The notes: a model not told the origin generated them from the sequence alone. 64,000 bases of DNA from Aphrophora alni (GCA_963513935.1 OY740777.1:13751092-13815091), one strand, 5' to 3'. Shown: positions 12,039-23,499, counted from the first letter of the stretch. Translations and numbers: made by a program.

Positions 12039-12834
12039 CAATGTGTGTAAATTAAGTAATGAGATTATTTTGTTTAACTTTTTTATTCGAATATTGTCTC
12101 CCTTTAGGAAACTTCTTCCAATCGTTATAGCAGTGATGAAACGCTGTTACTAGAATAACCTTCAGCTGGTTGATTACAGCTGTTTGAATGTTTTAGATTG
12201 TCCCAAAATGACGTCCCTTGAGGTGAATTTTCAATCTCTGGAAGAGGAAAACTTCACAAAGACTCAATAAGGAGGCTGAAGAACCTCAGGAATGTTTTAC
12301 TGCTCAAAATCTCGTTTCCTGAAAAGGGTTTTTGGTAACATTTTTGTTCAGATTTTTGTTATCCACAATTCATTGGTCAACATCTGAAAGGTAGTGTGAG
12401 TCAAATTCCTCCCCCGATCATTCTGACCGTCAACCGAAATCTGAACGTACAAGATCCCGGATTCAGTCAACATTTTCATCGGTTTTTGAAGATGAATCCC
12501 TTCCGCTGCGTGAACTTCTACCTCCATCGACTCTCTTTCTTCTGAAAATGCCTTTAACCACCAAAAAACCTTGTGCCTTGATAAAAAAAACTGCCTCCGA
12601 AAGCCTGCTGAAGTTTACACCGTTGCTCAAAATTGATGTCTCATTTCTAGAACGCATTAGAAAAAACTGTTTCACGAAAAAATCGCTACAGACAACCAAA
12701 TGACTCTAGCAAGTTCAAACTCGTACTGCAGTCGTATCATATGTTCTCCTGCCGCCTCTCCGAGTCCCGCGTTTCCAGTGTTGCCATATCGGACGCCAGT
12801 GTTGCCAGTCTCATTACTTAATTTACACACCTCG
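12039..12834 (-). mobile_element. mariner-type element, internally deleted copy
   Basis: Near-perfect terminal inverted repeats (22 exact bases at 12043-12064 and 12809-12830, core GTGTGTAAATTAAGTAATGA) end in C(A/G)(A)... and are flanked by TA dinucleotides at 12037-12038 and 12835-12836, the target duplication of Tc1/mariner elements. At 796 bp it is shorter than the usual 1.3 kb, so roughly 500 bp, including most of the catalytic core, are gone. Transposase remnants lie on the minus strand. Confidence 0.85.
12099..12720 (-). pseudogene. mariner transposase pseudogene (N- and C-terminal parts)
   Basis: Minus-strand frames keep pieces of the conserved order of irritans-type mariner transposases: an N-terminal stretch ending RSSRSGRDSSSKTDENVD (open at 12463-12699), then IRDLVRSD, then LTNELW and TKMLPK in a shifted frame, and a C-terminal piece with a G-D-N motif. 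The catalytic Asp motifs (DET, HDNA, PDLAPSD-like in the family) are absent, in keeping with an internal deletion. Several frameshifts and stops separate the pieces, so no active protein can be made. The deletion end points would need an alignment to a full-length relative. Confidence 0.75.
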
Positions 12835-12862
12835 TATAATCGATTAGAAATTTAGTTTCCCG

Positions 12863-13276
12863 TCATACTGCTTCAAAAACAACTGTTCTTAATACATGCA
12901 TTAAGATGCTAAAGTTGTTCTTTTCAGTCCTACTACCTAACGACATCAGCTGATTTCGAGGTTATCAGCTGTTACTTCGTCTATAGGAATTAATTAACTA
13001 TTGTAAAGCATCTATAAAAACAACCGATACTCTCGATTGTAAATAACCGTTAAAACAGCTGTTACCATCGATTTGAAGGTAAATAGGTTAAAACATTTTA
13101 GTTTTTGTGAAATTGTTTTCTTATATTATTTGCAGTAGGCTACAACGAAAAATATAGTTCATCACTTGGACCAAAAGAAGCTTTTCGATCCTCGCTCATT
13201 TTCCGCCTCGGCCGTTAAACTTGAACTTGTATTGAAAAGCTTCACTTTTGGTCCTGGTGATGAAATAGGCCTATAC
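12863..13276 (+). repeat. Dispersed repeat Q, copy 1
   Basis: It is highly similar to 25922-26345 on the same strand. Shared landmarks are ACTGCTTCAAAAAC, ATCAGCTG pairs, a nearly invariant stretch containing CATCTATAAAAACAACCGAT and AACAGCTGTTACCATCGATT, and a terminal hairpin. Indels between the copies are mostly TAGGCCTA-type insertions. No coding frame is seen and the class is unknown. Confidence 0.85.
13158..13264. repeat. Terminal hairpin of repeat Q, copy 1
   Basis: TTCATCACTTGGACCAAAAG at the left pairs with CTTTTGGTCCTGGTGATGAA at the right, with extension into AAGCTTTT, giving arms of about 28 bp with two or three mismatches or bulges. The same hairpin is kept in copy 2 at 26225-26339. 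Confidence 0.8.
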
Positions 13277-13644
13277 TATTTCATTCTGGGAATATTCTAA
13301 CAACTTTTGACACGCATTACTTTCTACACGGATCATATAATCTTCGTATATATTAGTTTTACCAGAATATCTGGTAAAAATTATTGGTCAACATTTGAAA
13401 AAATGTTGACTTACGCTCCTACACCTCCCCTCCCCCAAATTTGTCTATCTCTGCTGTTAATTCGTTCAAAAATAATTAAGCCTTTTTCATAACTTAAAAA
13501 TACCCTGTGAATAGCTTATGTACACTGTGTTAATAAAGGTAACTTACTTTTCCCCCAACCTAACTTTTGTAAAACCCGTTTTTAAAACGTTTTCTACACT
13601 AAATCTGAGAGAAACATTCGACTTTGAACTGAATTTCACTTATC

Positions 13645-13691
13645 CCCCAAAAGTACCAAACTTTTGGTACCAAAGTTTGATACTTTTGGGG
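13645..13691. repeat. Hairpin, 20-bp arms with one mismatch
   Basis: The arms CCCCAAAAGTACCAAACTTT (13645-13664) and AAAGTTTGATACTTTTGGGG (13672-13691) pair around a TGGTACC loop; the single mismatch would be a G-U wobble in RNA. Confidence 0.85.
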
Positions 13692-14465
13692 ACATTTAAA
13701 ATATAAAAAAAAGAACCACGTCATATAACATATCAAATTAAAGGGCTTTTTAAGGCAACACTAACGACATCAACTAATTTCACTACCTAAGTTTATTATA
13801 AAATGTTATTTCAAAATGTGGATGTCATTTTTTAAAAATTGTGATAATAGTTGATGATTCGCCTGGAACGGACCAAACATCATATGTTCTGCCTTGTCAA
13901 CATTTTATTGATATTTAGGCCTAGGTTATTAAAAGAAAATCATCCCATTATTGAAATCGTTCAGGATTATACAAAACAAATCATATTCAATTTAAACATT
14001 TTAAAATTCTCTTACTACTTTTCATTTTACTAATCAACCTATTTTAATTATTTGTCTTAACTATTTACCGTCTTGAAATAATTACATTTTAGCCTATATA
14101 AACTGTATAGAATTTGTTTTTACAAAATATAATATTTATAACCTATACAATATTATCTTTAATTAATAACATATCTACACAATAATTTTATTGCATTTAA
14201 AATTCTGCAATAAAGTTTTGAGTTCGTATGTTATATCTTTTTTTAAACCTAACTTTCGATTTCGATTTTTCGTTTTCTTTAATTTTCTCAGTTTGTTTCT
14301 CATTTTTCTGTGGATGTCCTTTTGATTCGTCCTTTAAGGATTCATTTTCCATTAATTTATTTTTTGCCATTTTTGTCTATTAATTTTATTTATAGGCCTA
14401 TTTATTCTTGTCTTTTGGCTTTGCAACTTCATTTCTTAACGACGTTTGCCATACAATTGTTTAGC
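13692..14465. other. AT-rich spacer, no gene
   Basis: No gene or repeat boundary is seen. TAGGCCTA motifs occur near 13913 and 14393. Confidence 0.55.
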
Positions 14466-14740
14466 CTCCAAAAAAAAATAATTTACAAAAGATTCAAGCA
14501 TTCCAATCAAAATATTTACATTTAATCACCAACACACCTTCATAAGTCAGCAACTAAACTCTACACACAGATCTCAAGTCTCCATTCATTGAACATATAA
14601 CACATTTACACTGTTCGAATTTCTTTTTTAAAAAATTTAAACTACGAGAATCCATTAGTCGGAAGAATATTTAATAAAACCGTCAATCCACGAGGACTTC
14701 TGCGGTAGCCTATTGCAGTAGAGACCAACATCAGTGACAA
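14466..14740 (+). mobile_element. Jockey-like non-LTR tail, copy 1 (decayed)
   Basis: The segment is homologous to about 30765-31060: ACAAAAGATTCAAGCATTCC, ATCACCAACACACCTTCATA and TCTACACACAGA occur in the same order. Translated in pieces it keeps LQKIQAFQSK and LITNTPS, which match the post-reverse-transcriptase region of Jockey-like ORF2 proteins. Stops and a T-rich insertion break the frame. Confidence 0.7.
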
Positions 14741-14789
14741 TAATTCATAATAATATTACATCATTTGGTTAATTCCAGACACGCAGGGT

Positions 14790-14990
14790 TAAAAGATATT
14801 TATCGCTTGTCAGTCGCAATGGCGGTGAAGACCGCTCCCCACGGTAGTTTAATACCAAGACCCAATAAGAATTACGACTCCTTTAGTCGTATATTTTGTG
14901 AATAGAGAGGATTACGGAGTTAAATATGCACCCTCTATCTAGAGAGCGGAGAGCAGCCATATTGTCTGAACCGTAAAGTCGGAGGCAGTT
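14790..14990. other. Less AT-rich patch, unknown
   Basis: The patch contains CAATGGCGGTGAAGACCGCT, a TACGACT/AGTCGTA mini-hairpin and CCATATTG. A 28-codon frame from the ATG at about 14820 ends soon. It could be transposon sequence; nothing is recognised. Confidence 0.3.
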
Positions 14991-15761
14991 TTATAGTTTA
15001 AATTATAGCCAATAAACCAATACGATGTTTTGGTTTTATTTCCCTATTACACTGCAATATATTGTTGTTGGCAGACCTGTATAAAATACAAAATACGGAG
15101 GGGAAAAAAACTCCCAAGAGGTGGGAAATTTCTAAAATATTTTAACAGCCTACTTGTTAAAAATCTATTGTTGACCGGAACTAAACAAAATCTGTTATTT
15201 AAAGCGAACGCAGCGTTTCGTTACGTTTAAAGGTTATAAAATTACTTACAAAAGTCAAAACATTTTATTTCTTGGAACATACTTTACCGTGAAAGAATTT
15301 CAGTTTGGCGAGATCGATTTTCTTTAGTGTAAATCAAACTGCATGAAAGTAAACTTAACAGAAAAACTGTTTATTTATTAACAGGCTTCCCCATTACTCT
15401 ACAGCAGTATACAAATTTATGTATACATTTATTTTTTCACAAAAACATAGCAATATGAAAAGTTGATTCAAAACCGTTTTAAAGTCTCTTGAGCCCAGGA
15501 AAGAAGTTTTTGAAATGACCTATAGTCAAAACGAGTGAACCGAATTTGATTTGTAAGCACATTTCAGTATCTTGAGGTTCTTTAAAAATCCATAACTCAA
15601 AATTTACACTAACGATTTCCACGAAATTTTACTATAATGCAGCCTATAAGAATACGAATCCAACACATTGGCGGTCATCTTCTCAATATTATCGTTTTGG
15701 ACATTACCAATGAAACAAAAATGTGCATGAGCAAAAACGACATAATTACTGAAAATCGGCT
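14991..15761. other. AT-rich spacer, no gene
   Basis: A diverged copy of the old dispersed phrase containing ACTAACGATTTCCACGAAAT lies near 15610. Nothing else is seen. Confidence 0.5.
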
Positions 15762-15881
15762 CTACCGATTTCGTTCAAACGAAATTTTGTATTTTATATT
15801 GAACGAAATCGGTAGAATTTATATTTTATTAAATATAAATATAAAACAAATTTTATATTTATATTTAATCAAATATAAATT
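15762..15881. repeat. Two tandem hairpins
   Basis: Hairpin one has perfect 17-bp arms CTACCGATTTCGTTCAA (15762-15778) and its complement (15799-15815) with a 20-base loop. Hairpin two has a perfect 18-bp core, TTAAATATAAATATAAAA (15829-15846) with its complement (15851-15868) and loop CAAA, extendable with few mismatches to about 31 bp per arm (15816-15881). Confidence 0.85.
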
Positions 15882-16074
15882 TTGACGACGATTTTGTTTG
15901 CTGTTCAAAGTTAGTGAGGGGGACCACGATATCTGACACTTTAAATTTAGTCTAGCGCAAACATATTAATTTAATAAACATACATATTCGTATAATAAAA
16001 ATAGCTTCTAATTTTAATGTATCCATAACATAACTACCCTAAGGTAATTTTTTGTTAACGCTATATTTTTCCTA

Positions 16075-16180
16075 TATGTGGGACAATACAACGAAATTTG
16101 AAATATATAGGATATATCCTCGTGTCTGTGTAGACTGGTTGGTACTTACAGACAGACAGACGGAGAGACACGCGCATGAA
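16075..16180 (+). repeat. Dispersed repeat with (ACAG)n tract, copy 1
   Basis: CTATATGTGGGACAATACAA is followed by TACTTACAGACAGACAGACG and GAGACACGCGC. A homologous copy in inverted orientation lies at about 26640-26730 (GTCTGTCT repeats, then ATTGTTCCACATATAG). Confidence 0.7.
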
Positions 16181-16433
16181 GAGTTCTTATTATAAAATAA
16201 AAACTACTGGTCCTTGAACTCCAGGATCGGAAATGGACAAGAGTTACTCGAGAGGTTACGTGTTATTTCCGACGGTTTTAGGTCACCCTAATATTTTATC
16301 AACTCGTAGTCTCCAGTTTATTATATAACCTAACCTAACCTACTTGTCACTGACACAACACCACTCAATGATTTAAAATCTGAAATATTCTATATTTATA
16401 CTATAGGTGGTAGTCTATTGTTTCGAGTTATAG

Positions 16434-16888
16434 CAATGACTACATAAATACTATAAGACACGACATGGCCATTATAATATTCTACGCTTATTCTTGAGTT
16501 GTCCAATACCCGCTAGGTCGCTCTGCTAGAGAATCTGAAGTTGATGTGACTGGCGCTAGGTGGCTCTACGGTCAAACAATGTTTCAGGCGGGTAAGAGAA
16601 AACGCACTGATGCCACATATAGGACCAGAGATGCGAAGGAAGGTCGAGAATCACTTATCTCAGCGCACGAACTGACAACACTGACTATGCTGACGGAAGT
16701 AAGTGAGAAGGTTTGTGAGAGAGAGGTCAACAGTTGTACAGTCTCAACCAAGTGGGATGCGTACAGTCAAGCACCTGCTGCTAGCGCTTTCTGATAGCTG
16801 TGTGTCAAACTTGTGACGAACAGCACCCGTAAAGCGAAGACTATTTCCCTATCCTATGTCGTGTCTTATAGTATTTATGTAGTCATTG
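16434..16888 (+). mobile_element. Non-autonomous DNA element M7, copy 1 (455 bp)
   Basis: Perfect 33-bp terminal inverted repeats begin CAATGACTACATAAATACTA on each strand. An exact 7-bp target duplication, GTTATAG, flanks it (16427-16433 and 16889-16895). Copies 2 (22205-22629) and 3 (33256-33713, inverted) have the same ends and their own 7-bp duplications. Among superfamilies, P-like elements with CA ends and 7-8 bp duplications fit best; this is inference. An 82-codon open frame (16546-16794) starts with GTG and its differences from copy 3 are mostly amino-acid changing, so I do not treat it as a gene. Confidence 0.93.
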
Positions 16889-17159
16889 GTTATAGTGACA
16901 AGCTGTTGACAGGGTATCCCTTGTAATAATAGATGATATGAGTCACGCTATTACTATGTTTGGAATGTGCAACATTATGTACAATATTTTCAAATTTGAG
17001 CAATCAGATTCCCTTTCTTGTAGTCGGATTGCCTATGCTACGCCTTACTTATAATTTCTCTACACTTTTTGCTATATTAATTAAGTAGTCAGATTGCCTA
17101 TTCTACCCCTTATCTTTATTTGCATGAGGAGGATGTCTATCAGGGTAACGCTGTATGTA

Positions 17160-17500
17160 CTTATTTGCAGCAAATGTGGAATTTCTATTACTTAAAATAT
17201 AAAATGTCCAGCATATCCACTTCTTCATTATTATCCAACTGCATTATTTAAATAAAAATTTAAAAAAGAGTTGATAGTTGAATGCTTAAAAAACAAAACA
17301 AAAATAATATTATTCTTGAAACGCTTTAAGTCAATATTGAATGATGACGGAACAGAAATGTTAGGTTGTAGTGTTAAATTAAAGCAGTTTTCCAACAATG
17401 CCAAATAACAGCTGATTGATAAATACATTACATTACAGCTGTTACGCCATACATTACGTTTTACCAACCATATGGCGGTAATAGTTGTTTTTACACATGA
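17160..17500. other. AT-rich spacer with paired CAGCTG sites
   Basis: CAGCTG occurs at 17409 and 17436, 27 bp apart. No gene is seen. Confidence 0.5.
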
Positions 17501-17830
17501 CGGCCGGTAGCTCCGTAACGGCTGAGTTTAGAGAAAAATATATAGCCTACCAAAGAACAAAGGTGTCATACAATAATATATCCTACCGAAAAAAGCAATA
17601 AAAATATGGTGTTTGTATTTAAAAAATTAAAGATGGCGGCTATATTGGAAAAATGGCGAAGATTAAAAAGACTTTATCCCTGTAATTTCAATGTAGACTA
17701 CGTATAAATCCAGGGAAGGTTACCACATTTAAAGTTTTTCGAGAAACTGATAGTTTCCGAGATCCGAATGGTCGCCATCTTGAGTTGTGATCACCCTGTA
17801 GACTAAACTTGCTTAGCTTGTGTTCTCATC

Positions 17831-18060
17831 TTAAATCATATTTGATTGAGCTTTTAATGACCTACGACAAGGTTCATTTTTGTTTTTTGTAATTTATTAA
17901 ACTGAACTGTAATATCTTTTCACTTGTAATTTTTGCACACAGTGTAAGTCATTATTCTTCAAAATTTAACCAAAATTGAAAGAAATCAGTAGAGTCAGAA
18001 TGATTTTCTAAAAGCTCCATAGCGGATTTTTTTAAAGTTTTTTACCGATATTTCACCCAT
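17831..18060 (+). repeat. Old dispersed repeat T, copy 1
   Basis: It is similar to 36135-36385: AAATCATATTTGATT, GAGCTTTTA, AAACTGTAATAT, GAAATCAGTA and GTTTTTTACCGATA occur in the same order. A shorter related piece lies near 29580-29650. The type is not recognised. Confidence 0.6.
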
Positions 18061-18069
18061 TCCGTTCAC

Positions 18070-18700
18070 TTCTATAAAACTACTTCAAGAAGAGGTTAAG
18101 AAACTGTGGATAGAAATAAAAGGACTAAGGAGCCACTCTGAAATAACGACCGTACAAGATCCAGGCTTGCATTAGTCTATGCAAGGAATAGCATAAGACT
18201 ACGGGACATGGCACACTTAGAGGACATCTCGAGCAACTTGGTTTAACGTATGATTCCTCACAAGATGATATTGCATATTCCAATTTAGAATTAATGAAAA
18301 GTCAGAATATTACGTCAAGATGCTTTCCGAGACAAAAACTAATCACTAAACCACTTGTACAATGTCATTCTTGATGTACGCAGAGTTCTGGTTCATGTAG
18401 TCCACACTTTGCATTCTGGAAGGAGCCCATCTTGGAACTTTGGTTTTCCTTTATAGCCTATTCCTGCAGGAGGATGAAATCTGCCTTCTGAGGAACAACG
18501 CGCTTCCAAGTTACTGTTTCACCCATTTCTCCAGCAGTTATTTTGTTCACTACTTTAGCACCATTTTTGGCATAACTTTACCAAATGTGTTTATTAGCTA
18601 CATCCTGATCCTACCTACATTGTATATATTTTGTCTCTTATCCTGAAGTTTGTGTTCTTTTATTTCTTCCTCTAGAATATCTGGCCTGCTTTGGGACTGG
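18070..18700. other. Mixed-composition spacer, unknown
   Basis: This stretch is less AT-rich than its flanks and may be a decayed transposon. No frame shows a domain that I recognise. An open frame at 18440-18646 is hydrophobic and T-rich and is probably chance. Confidence 0.35.
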
Positions 18701-19189
18701 GATTTACAATCGGTCCTATTACACTAACTTACATGGTACTTCAATAGAGGAGAAAAAAATTTTTAATTTGACACTAAATATTACATGATCAGTTTTTGGA
18801 CTCATAATCATGTAATTTTTTTTCGCGTTACAACCTCAAGTTCTTTATATAATAGAACAATCTTTATAAAACGATGAAGTAATTTTGGTGAATCTATGTA
18901 AAAACTAATTAACACGGCTAAAGTACCAAATTGTACGAAAAGAACATTAATCTGTGGTTAGGGATTATTGACACACAAGAATTATCTTTTGCTATAGGCT
19001 ATATAAGTTTTGAAATCCTCCATGTTCATTTTGTTAATGAAATCTCTGCTGGCTATTGTTTATACGGTGTTCTATAACCCCCAAAAAGTCAAGATTTTTA
19101 TCAAATTTGGGCAACATCTCGATAATATAAAAAAAAATAATAATAAATTCGATAGGCTAACTAAAACTTTGGTTGTAAGCTAAATGTCA

Positions 19190-19300
19190 TAAGGGCATAA
19201 CTTAAAAATGTCATTTGTCTCAAAATTGGTGCTAACGATTTTGATTAAATTTCTTAAATTTACCTCTTAAGATCCCAAAAATTTTGGTTTGGAAATTGTT
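19190..19300 (+). repeat. Old dispersed repeat fragment
   Basis: GTGCTAACGATTTTGATTAA followed by AATTT belongs to the diverged family that also appears near 4215, 15610, 30190 and 36280. Confidence 0.45.
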
Positions 19301-19639
19301 AGTAAATCACACAAAATTCGGTAATAATTTAAAAATATAGGCCTATATAATGTATCTCTACTACCCCCCTAGAGGTGAGTTGCTAACTCAGTGTGAAAAC
19401 GTAACTCGGAACCCGGCAGCGTTCCCACTCGACTAAGTGTCAAAGAATATCTACGACTAAGAATATTGTGCAACTTTGTATGATATTATACGAAATCCCC
19501 TGACAATGTCAACTTATGCTTACTTATTTACGGTTACGTAAAGCAGAATTGCCTACATTAGGTTTTGAAGGGATTAATGGTACGATAATGCAAATTCCGA
19601 TCGTTTGCATTACTACTCAATTGTAAAGATAAATAGTCA

Positions 19640-19745
19640 GAAATTCGTTCATAAACATCCAAAGTTTTGTAGAAAATACAAATTTTAAATTGTCAATATT
19701 ACGTGTAAATTTATATATGAACAAGAGAGAAAACACTACTTTAAA
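19640..19745 (+). repeat. Dispersed repeat U, copy 1
   Basis: It is homologous to about 48130-48235: AATTCGTTCAT, TTTTGTAGAAAAT, AAATTGTCAATATTAC and GAAAACACTACTTTAA occur in the same order on the same strand. The class is unknown. Confidence 0.65.
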
Positions 19746-19989
19746 TTGATAGTTTGCAAAGATTTTCTACACATATTGGTATCGTTTTCAAAATTTGTCC
19801 TTGCATTTATTACAAGTAAAGTTGTCAGAAGTAAGAATTCAAATTACAGTATATCCTACAGAGAGTGACAAAATTGTGTCTCCCAACTTCAGGAGGTGGT
19901 TTTACACATCAAAACTAAGAAAAAGTTCCTGTAAACATATATCCGGAATTGCTTAGTTATATTAAATGTTATATTAAAATTGCTTTTCG

Positions 19990-20172
19990 AGATAGGCTAT
20001 TCGATATTCAATATTTTTAACTTCCGCCATTTTGAAAATGTATAAAATAAGTTTTGGTTTTCTGGTAACCTGGTAAAAGGTTACATATAGCCTAATTAAT
20101 GGGAACACCAAATCTTCTCTGAATATCTTATCTACTTCCAAAAATATAGTCTTTTTAAAAAAAAATACACAC
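19990..20172 (-). repeat. Dispersed repeat P, copy 4
   Basis: Relative to 6078-6249 it keeps CATTTTGAAAAT, GTTACATA, ACACCAAATC, GAATATC and CTACTTCC in order. It carries an additional TAGCCTA (20088-20094) where the other copies have an uninterrupted sequence. Confidence 0.65.
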
Positions 20173-20284
20173 AAAATAGCTGATGTTCTGTAACGAAGCT
20201 TTTCCAGGCCTATGTTTAGCCTACATGAACTTTTAATCTTATTTGTAGATGTAGAATCATTTCCCGAGAAATATTCAAGATGAG

Positions 20285-20545
20285 ACTCTTGAGACCCTCA
20301 GGGGCTCACTTTAGTGTGTACAGGCTTGGCAATCCTGAGGGACCATATCTGGTTCCACACTTTTTTCAAGAAGTCTAGGGATTAGATCTTTCTAACCGGG
20401 TCTCTCTTAATCAACTCTTGTTCTTTTCCAACACTGGCTCTGAGTATTTGAGGGCTAGGTGTTTTTGTTTTATGCTCTTTCATTATAAGGCAATGATGAC
20501 CGAAAGGTTTTTTACTTGAAACAAGAAAAGAATTATCTTACGATA
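20285..20545 (+). repeat. Dispersed repeat R, near-complete copy
   Basis: This is the least interrupted example of family R, running from ACCCTCAGGGGCTCAC through GTACAGGCTTGGCAATCC and CAACTCTTGTTCTTTTCC to GATGACCGAAAGGTTTTTTA and an A-rich end. Confidence 0.75.
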
Positions 20546-20799
20546 CATATCGTTATTGTACTGCTAAACCTCAGTTTTGCCATTTTAAACGGACACTAGC
20601 GATACCTATCTTATAAGATAATTATCGCGTATCGATTACAACCTTAAGATATGTATCGTATCGCTCTAATGCGCAGCCGATCTAAATTTAAACATTTGAC
20701 ATACAGCTTTGTGAAACACCAACCATACTTCAAAAATTTGTATTGGATGCTGTGGTACAACTAATCAAATTGCAGCATTGTGAACACGCTCTCAAAACA

Positions 20800-20950
20800 G
20801 CATCGTTACCATGGTTACGTTAAAATAAACCACGCCTTATTCTGCATGGTAGTTCCTACAATTCTCGTGTTGTCATGGCAACAGATTTTAATGGCCGCAG
20901 TATCTATTGTTGGATGTTAGGTTGTCGTAGCAACACCCACGCTGCTTTAA
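20800..20950 (+). repeat. Dispersed repeat X, copy 1, with X-box-like palindromes
   Basis: Homologous in inverted orientation to 25471-25715. Landmarks are GTTACCATGGTTACGTTAAA, CCACGCCTTATTC, GCATGG and TTGTCATGGCAACAGATTT. X-box-like sites: GTTACCATGGTTAC (20805-20818, one mismatch), GTTGTCATGGCAAC (20869-20882, perfect) and GTTGTCGTAGCAAC (20931-20944, one mismatch), 62-64 bp apart. Confidence 0.75.
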
Positions 20951-22197
20951 TTAATAATGGGGATAGACCTACAAATCATTCCAGCAATAATTTAGGCAAT
21001 AGGCTACATGATGAAGGAAACCAAATAATTCTGAGACATTTCCGGCTTATTTTAAAAGACAAGAAAATATAATTTCTTCTTCAAAATTTGCTACTATTTA
21101 TTAGACCTATTATTGTAAAATCTATTTTTTTTAATGAGCTCTAAAAATTAAAATTTTGAGATGAAAAGACTTTGGTAGGCTAGTGTTGAGAATAGTTTAA
21201 TATTGCCCTTATGGGCGCGATTAAAACTTTTTTTTTCAATAATTTTTGTTTCAAGGTTAGAGAAGATATATTTAGGCCTATGTTAGGCTAGTTTGTTAGT
21301 GGTTAAAGTGTCATGAAACTGTTTTTAACATTTTTATTTCTCAATTTTTTTTTTCCAGAAGAATGTTATTTTTAGCAAAATCATCTATAAAGATACTATT
21401 ATTCGTTGGTAGGATTACGCCCTTTGGGTAAAAACCACTAGTTGTAATGTGTGTAGCCTATAGCCTATGTATGCATATATATAGCCTACATGTAAGAATA
21501 CGTATAGCCTATCCTAATAGGCTACTTTGTAGGCCTATTACATTTAGAAACACTTAGTTTACATACATACCCATATTTAGTGCCTTTTACTATACAAATA
21601 GCGGCCTGAACTAAAAAAAAAAAAAATCCCCGTAAAAGACCTTATACAAACAATTGCAAAAAAGTTCTCAACTTTTTCTCTGTCCCAGTAGGCCTACGTC
21701 TTATGAAAAAAAATACTAAGGACTAGGCTATTTTGATGGGAAATTTAGTCTGTTACACAACTTTTGTTTTATCTCATTTAGTTTTTGAGATATTTACAAA
21801 AACCGTTTTGCTCCACCATTTAACCTCCCCCCGGGGGGGGTTCAGCATTGAGTTGGAGTGTCCGATTTTTCCTCGTCGAAGTACTAACCCTAACCCTAAC
21901 TTTCAACCGAATTTAATTTTAACTGTGCTTCCTTAACAATCTTACGTTTTATATAGCCTACTTAGGTCTACCTTTAGTATTTACTTTAACTAGAAAAAAA
22001 ATTAGTAAGATTTTCTTAATGATTTAACCTATTATAGCCTAGGCCCTATTACCATTAAGGCGGGTCAACCTTCAACCTCCTTTAATCATAATTTTAAATG
22101 CTGAACTGTAGCCCTAGTTTGTTATTAAATATTGTAAATATGATGTAAAAATCAAGACGATTTTCTAGAATTCTTTATGCATGTAAATGAGATGTCA
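20951..22197. other. AT-rich spacer dense in TAGCCTA-type motifs
   Basis: No gene is seen. Motifs of the TA-GG(C)C-TA type occur about every 70 bp, for example near 21000, 21176, 21274, 21287, 21457, 21464, 21482, 21505, 21520, 21532, 21689 and 21725. A C6G8 run lies at about 21829-21842, and two CCCTAA units at 21888-21900. Confidence 0.7.
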
Positions 22198-22204
22198 CCA
22201 CTAG

Positions 22205-22629
22205 CAATGACTACATAAATACTATAAGACACGACATGGCCATGTTAAATATTCTACGCTTAATCTTGAGTTGACCAATACCCGCTAGGGTGTGGAGCTG
22301 TCGCTCTTTGCTAGAGAATCTGAAGTTGATGTGACTGGCGCTAGGTGGCTCTACGGTCAAACAATGTTTCAGTTGCGCACTGATGCCACATATGGGACCA
22401 GAGATGCGAGGGAAGGTCGAGAATCGCTTATCTCAGCGCACGAACTGACAACACTGACTATGCTGTGTCAACAGTTGTACAGTCTCAACCAAGTGGGATG
22501 CGTACAGTCAAGCACCTGCTGCTAGCGCTTTCTGATAGCTGTGTGTCAAACTTGTGACGAACAGCACCCGTAAAGCGTAGACTATTTCCCTATCCTATGT
22601 CGTGTCTTATAGTATTTATGTAGTCATTG
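22205..22629 (+). mobile_element. Non-autonomous DNA element M7, copy 2 (425 bp)
   Basis: It has the same 33-bp inverted ends as copy 1. The target duplication is CCACTAG (22198-22204 and 22630-22636). Relative to copies 1 and 3 it lacks two internal segments of about 15 and 34 bp, one of them removing the phrase GCGGGTAAGAGAA, and it has a short insertion near its left end. Confidence 0.93.
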
Positions 22630-22639
22630 CCACTAGTAA

Positions 22640-23495
22640 CAAGAAGAATGTGTAAAACTTTATAGGTTAATAAATTTTGCTGTATAGCCTACTATTTTTC
22701 CGTTATTTTATGTAAAAATGTTGGAAATAAAATAAACAGACGGTTTTACAGTTCCACAATATAAACGTAGCAGAAAATAGAGCTATTGTAGACAATATTA
22801 AATAATATTACTGTAGCCTACTTGGTAAAAATCTAAAATACTGAAATTACAACATTCTTGTTGTATAGTACACAATTTATTACAGTAAAATACGTAATTG
22901 GTATTTCACTTTTTTTTCTTCACCATCGCACTGCCCGTGCTTTTATTCTCAATTCATGTTTTATAATTTTAGAAAATCCTGGCATCCTTTTCCTCACGAA
23001 TAAAAATAAATCAAAATCTACTATCACATGACACATAACAGCTGTTTATCGATTAACGTACAATCAGCTGTAGTGATTTCTCAACTTTTATTGATGACGT
23101 AACTTAATTATTTATAAATGAGAACTTAGTAAAGGAATAGAAATGTTAAAGAGTTAAAATAGGCTGTGAGTTAAAATGCGATTTCGGTTAAGGGAGACCT
23201 TAAAGAGACAGTTGCGTTTCCTTAGGGTCTCCTAAGGGAAGCCCTAAGTAACGTTCATAAAAATTATAGTCTATAACTGACTGAGCAAAGCGATGACATT
23301 TAGTCTGTATGTTGTTACAATAACGCTTCAACAAATTTTTGTGAAATTTAAGAATAGAGTCTAAGCTTGTTTGTAACTATTTTCTATTTTAAAATGGCGA
23401 TAATTCAAAACAGAATTCACGCTCAAACCCCAACTAGAAATACTACAGTAAATGCCATCATCGCATTTTACAAGAAAATGGTAGAAAATAATAAC
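22640..23495. other. AT-rich spacer, no gene
   Basis: A CAGCTG pair at 23039 and 23065 brackets an ATCGATTAA motif. TAGCCTA motifs lie near 22685 and 22815. Nothing else is recognised. Confidence 0.5.
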
Positions 23496-23499
23496 TCCA

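Noticed and set aside
16328..16344. CCTAACCTAACCTA as a second TTAGG site
   Set aside because: It has fewer than three units and no surrounding array. A similarly short phrase at 24471 was also set aside.
16546..16794. 82-codon frame conserved in M7 copies 1 and 3 as a possible small protein
   Set aside because: It begins with GTG rather than ATG, five of six base differences between copies change the amino acid, and copy 2 has lost parts of it. There is no sign of coding constraint; the similarity comes from recent transposition.
21888..21900. CCCTAA-type telomere repeat
   Set aside because: Only about two and a half units are present and the unit is the vertebrate type; it is compatible with chance.
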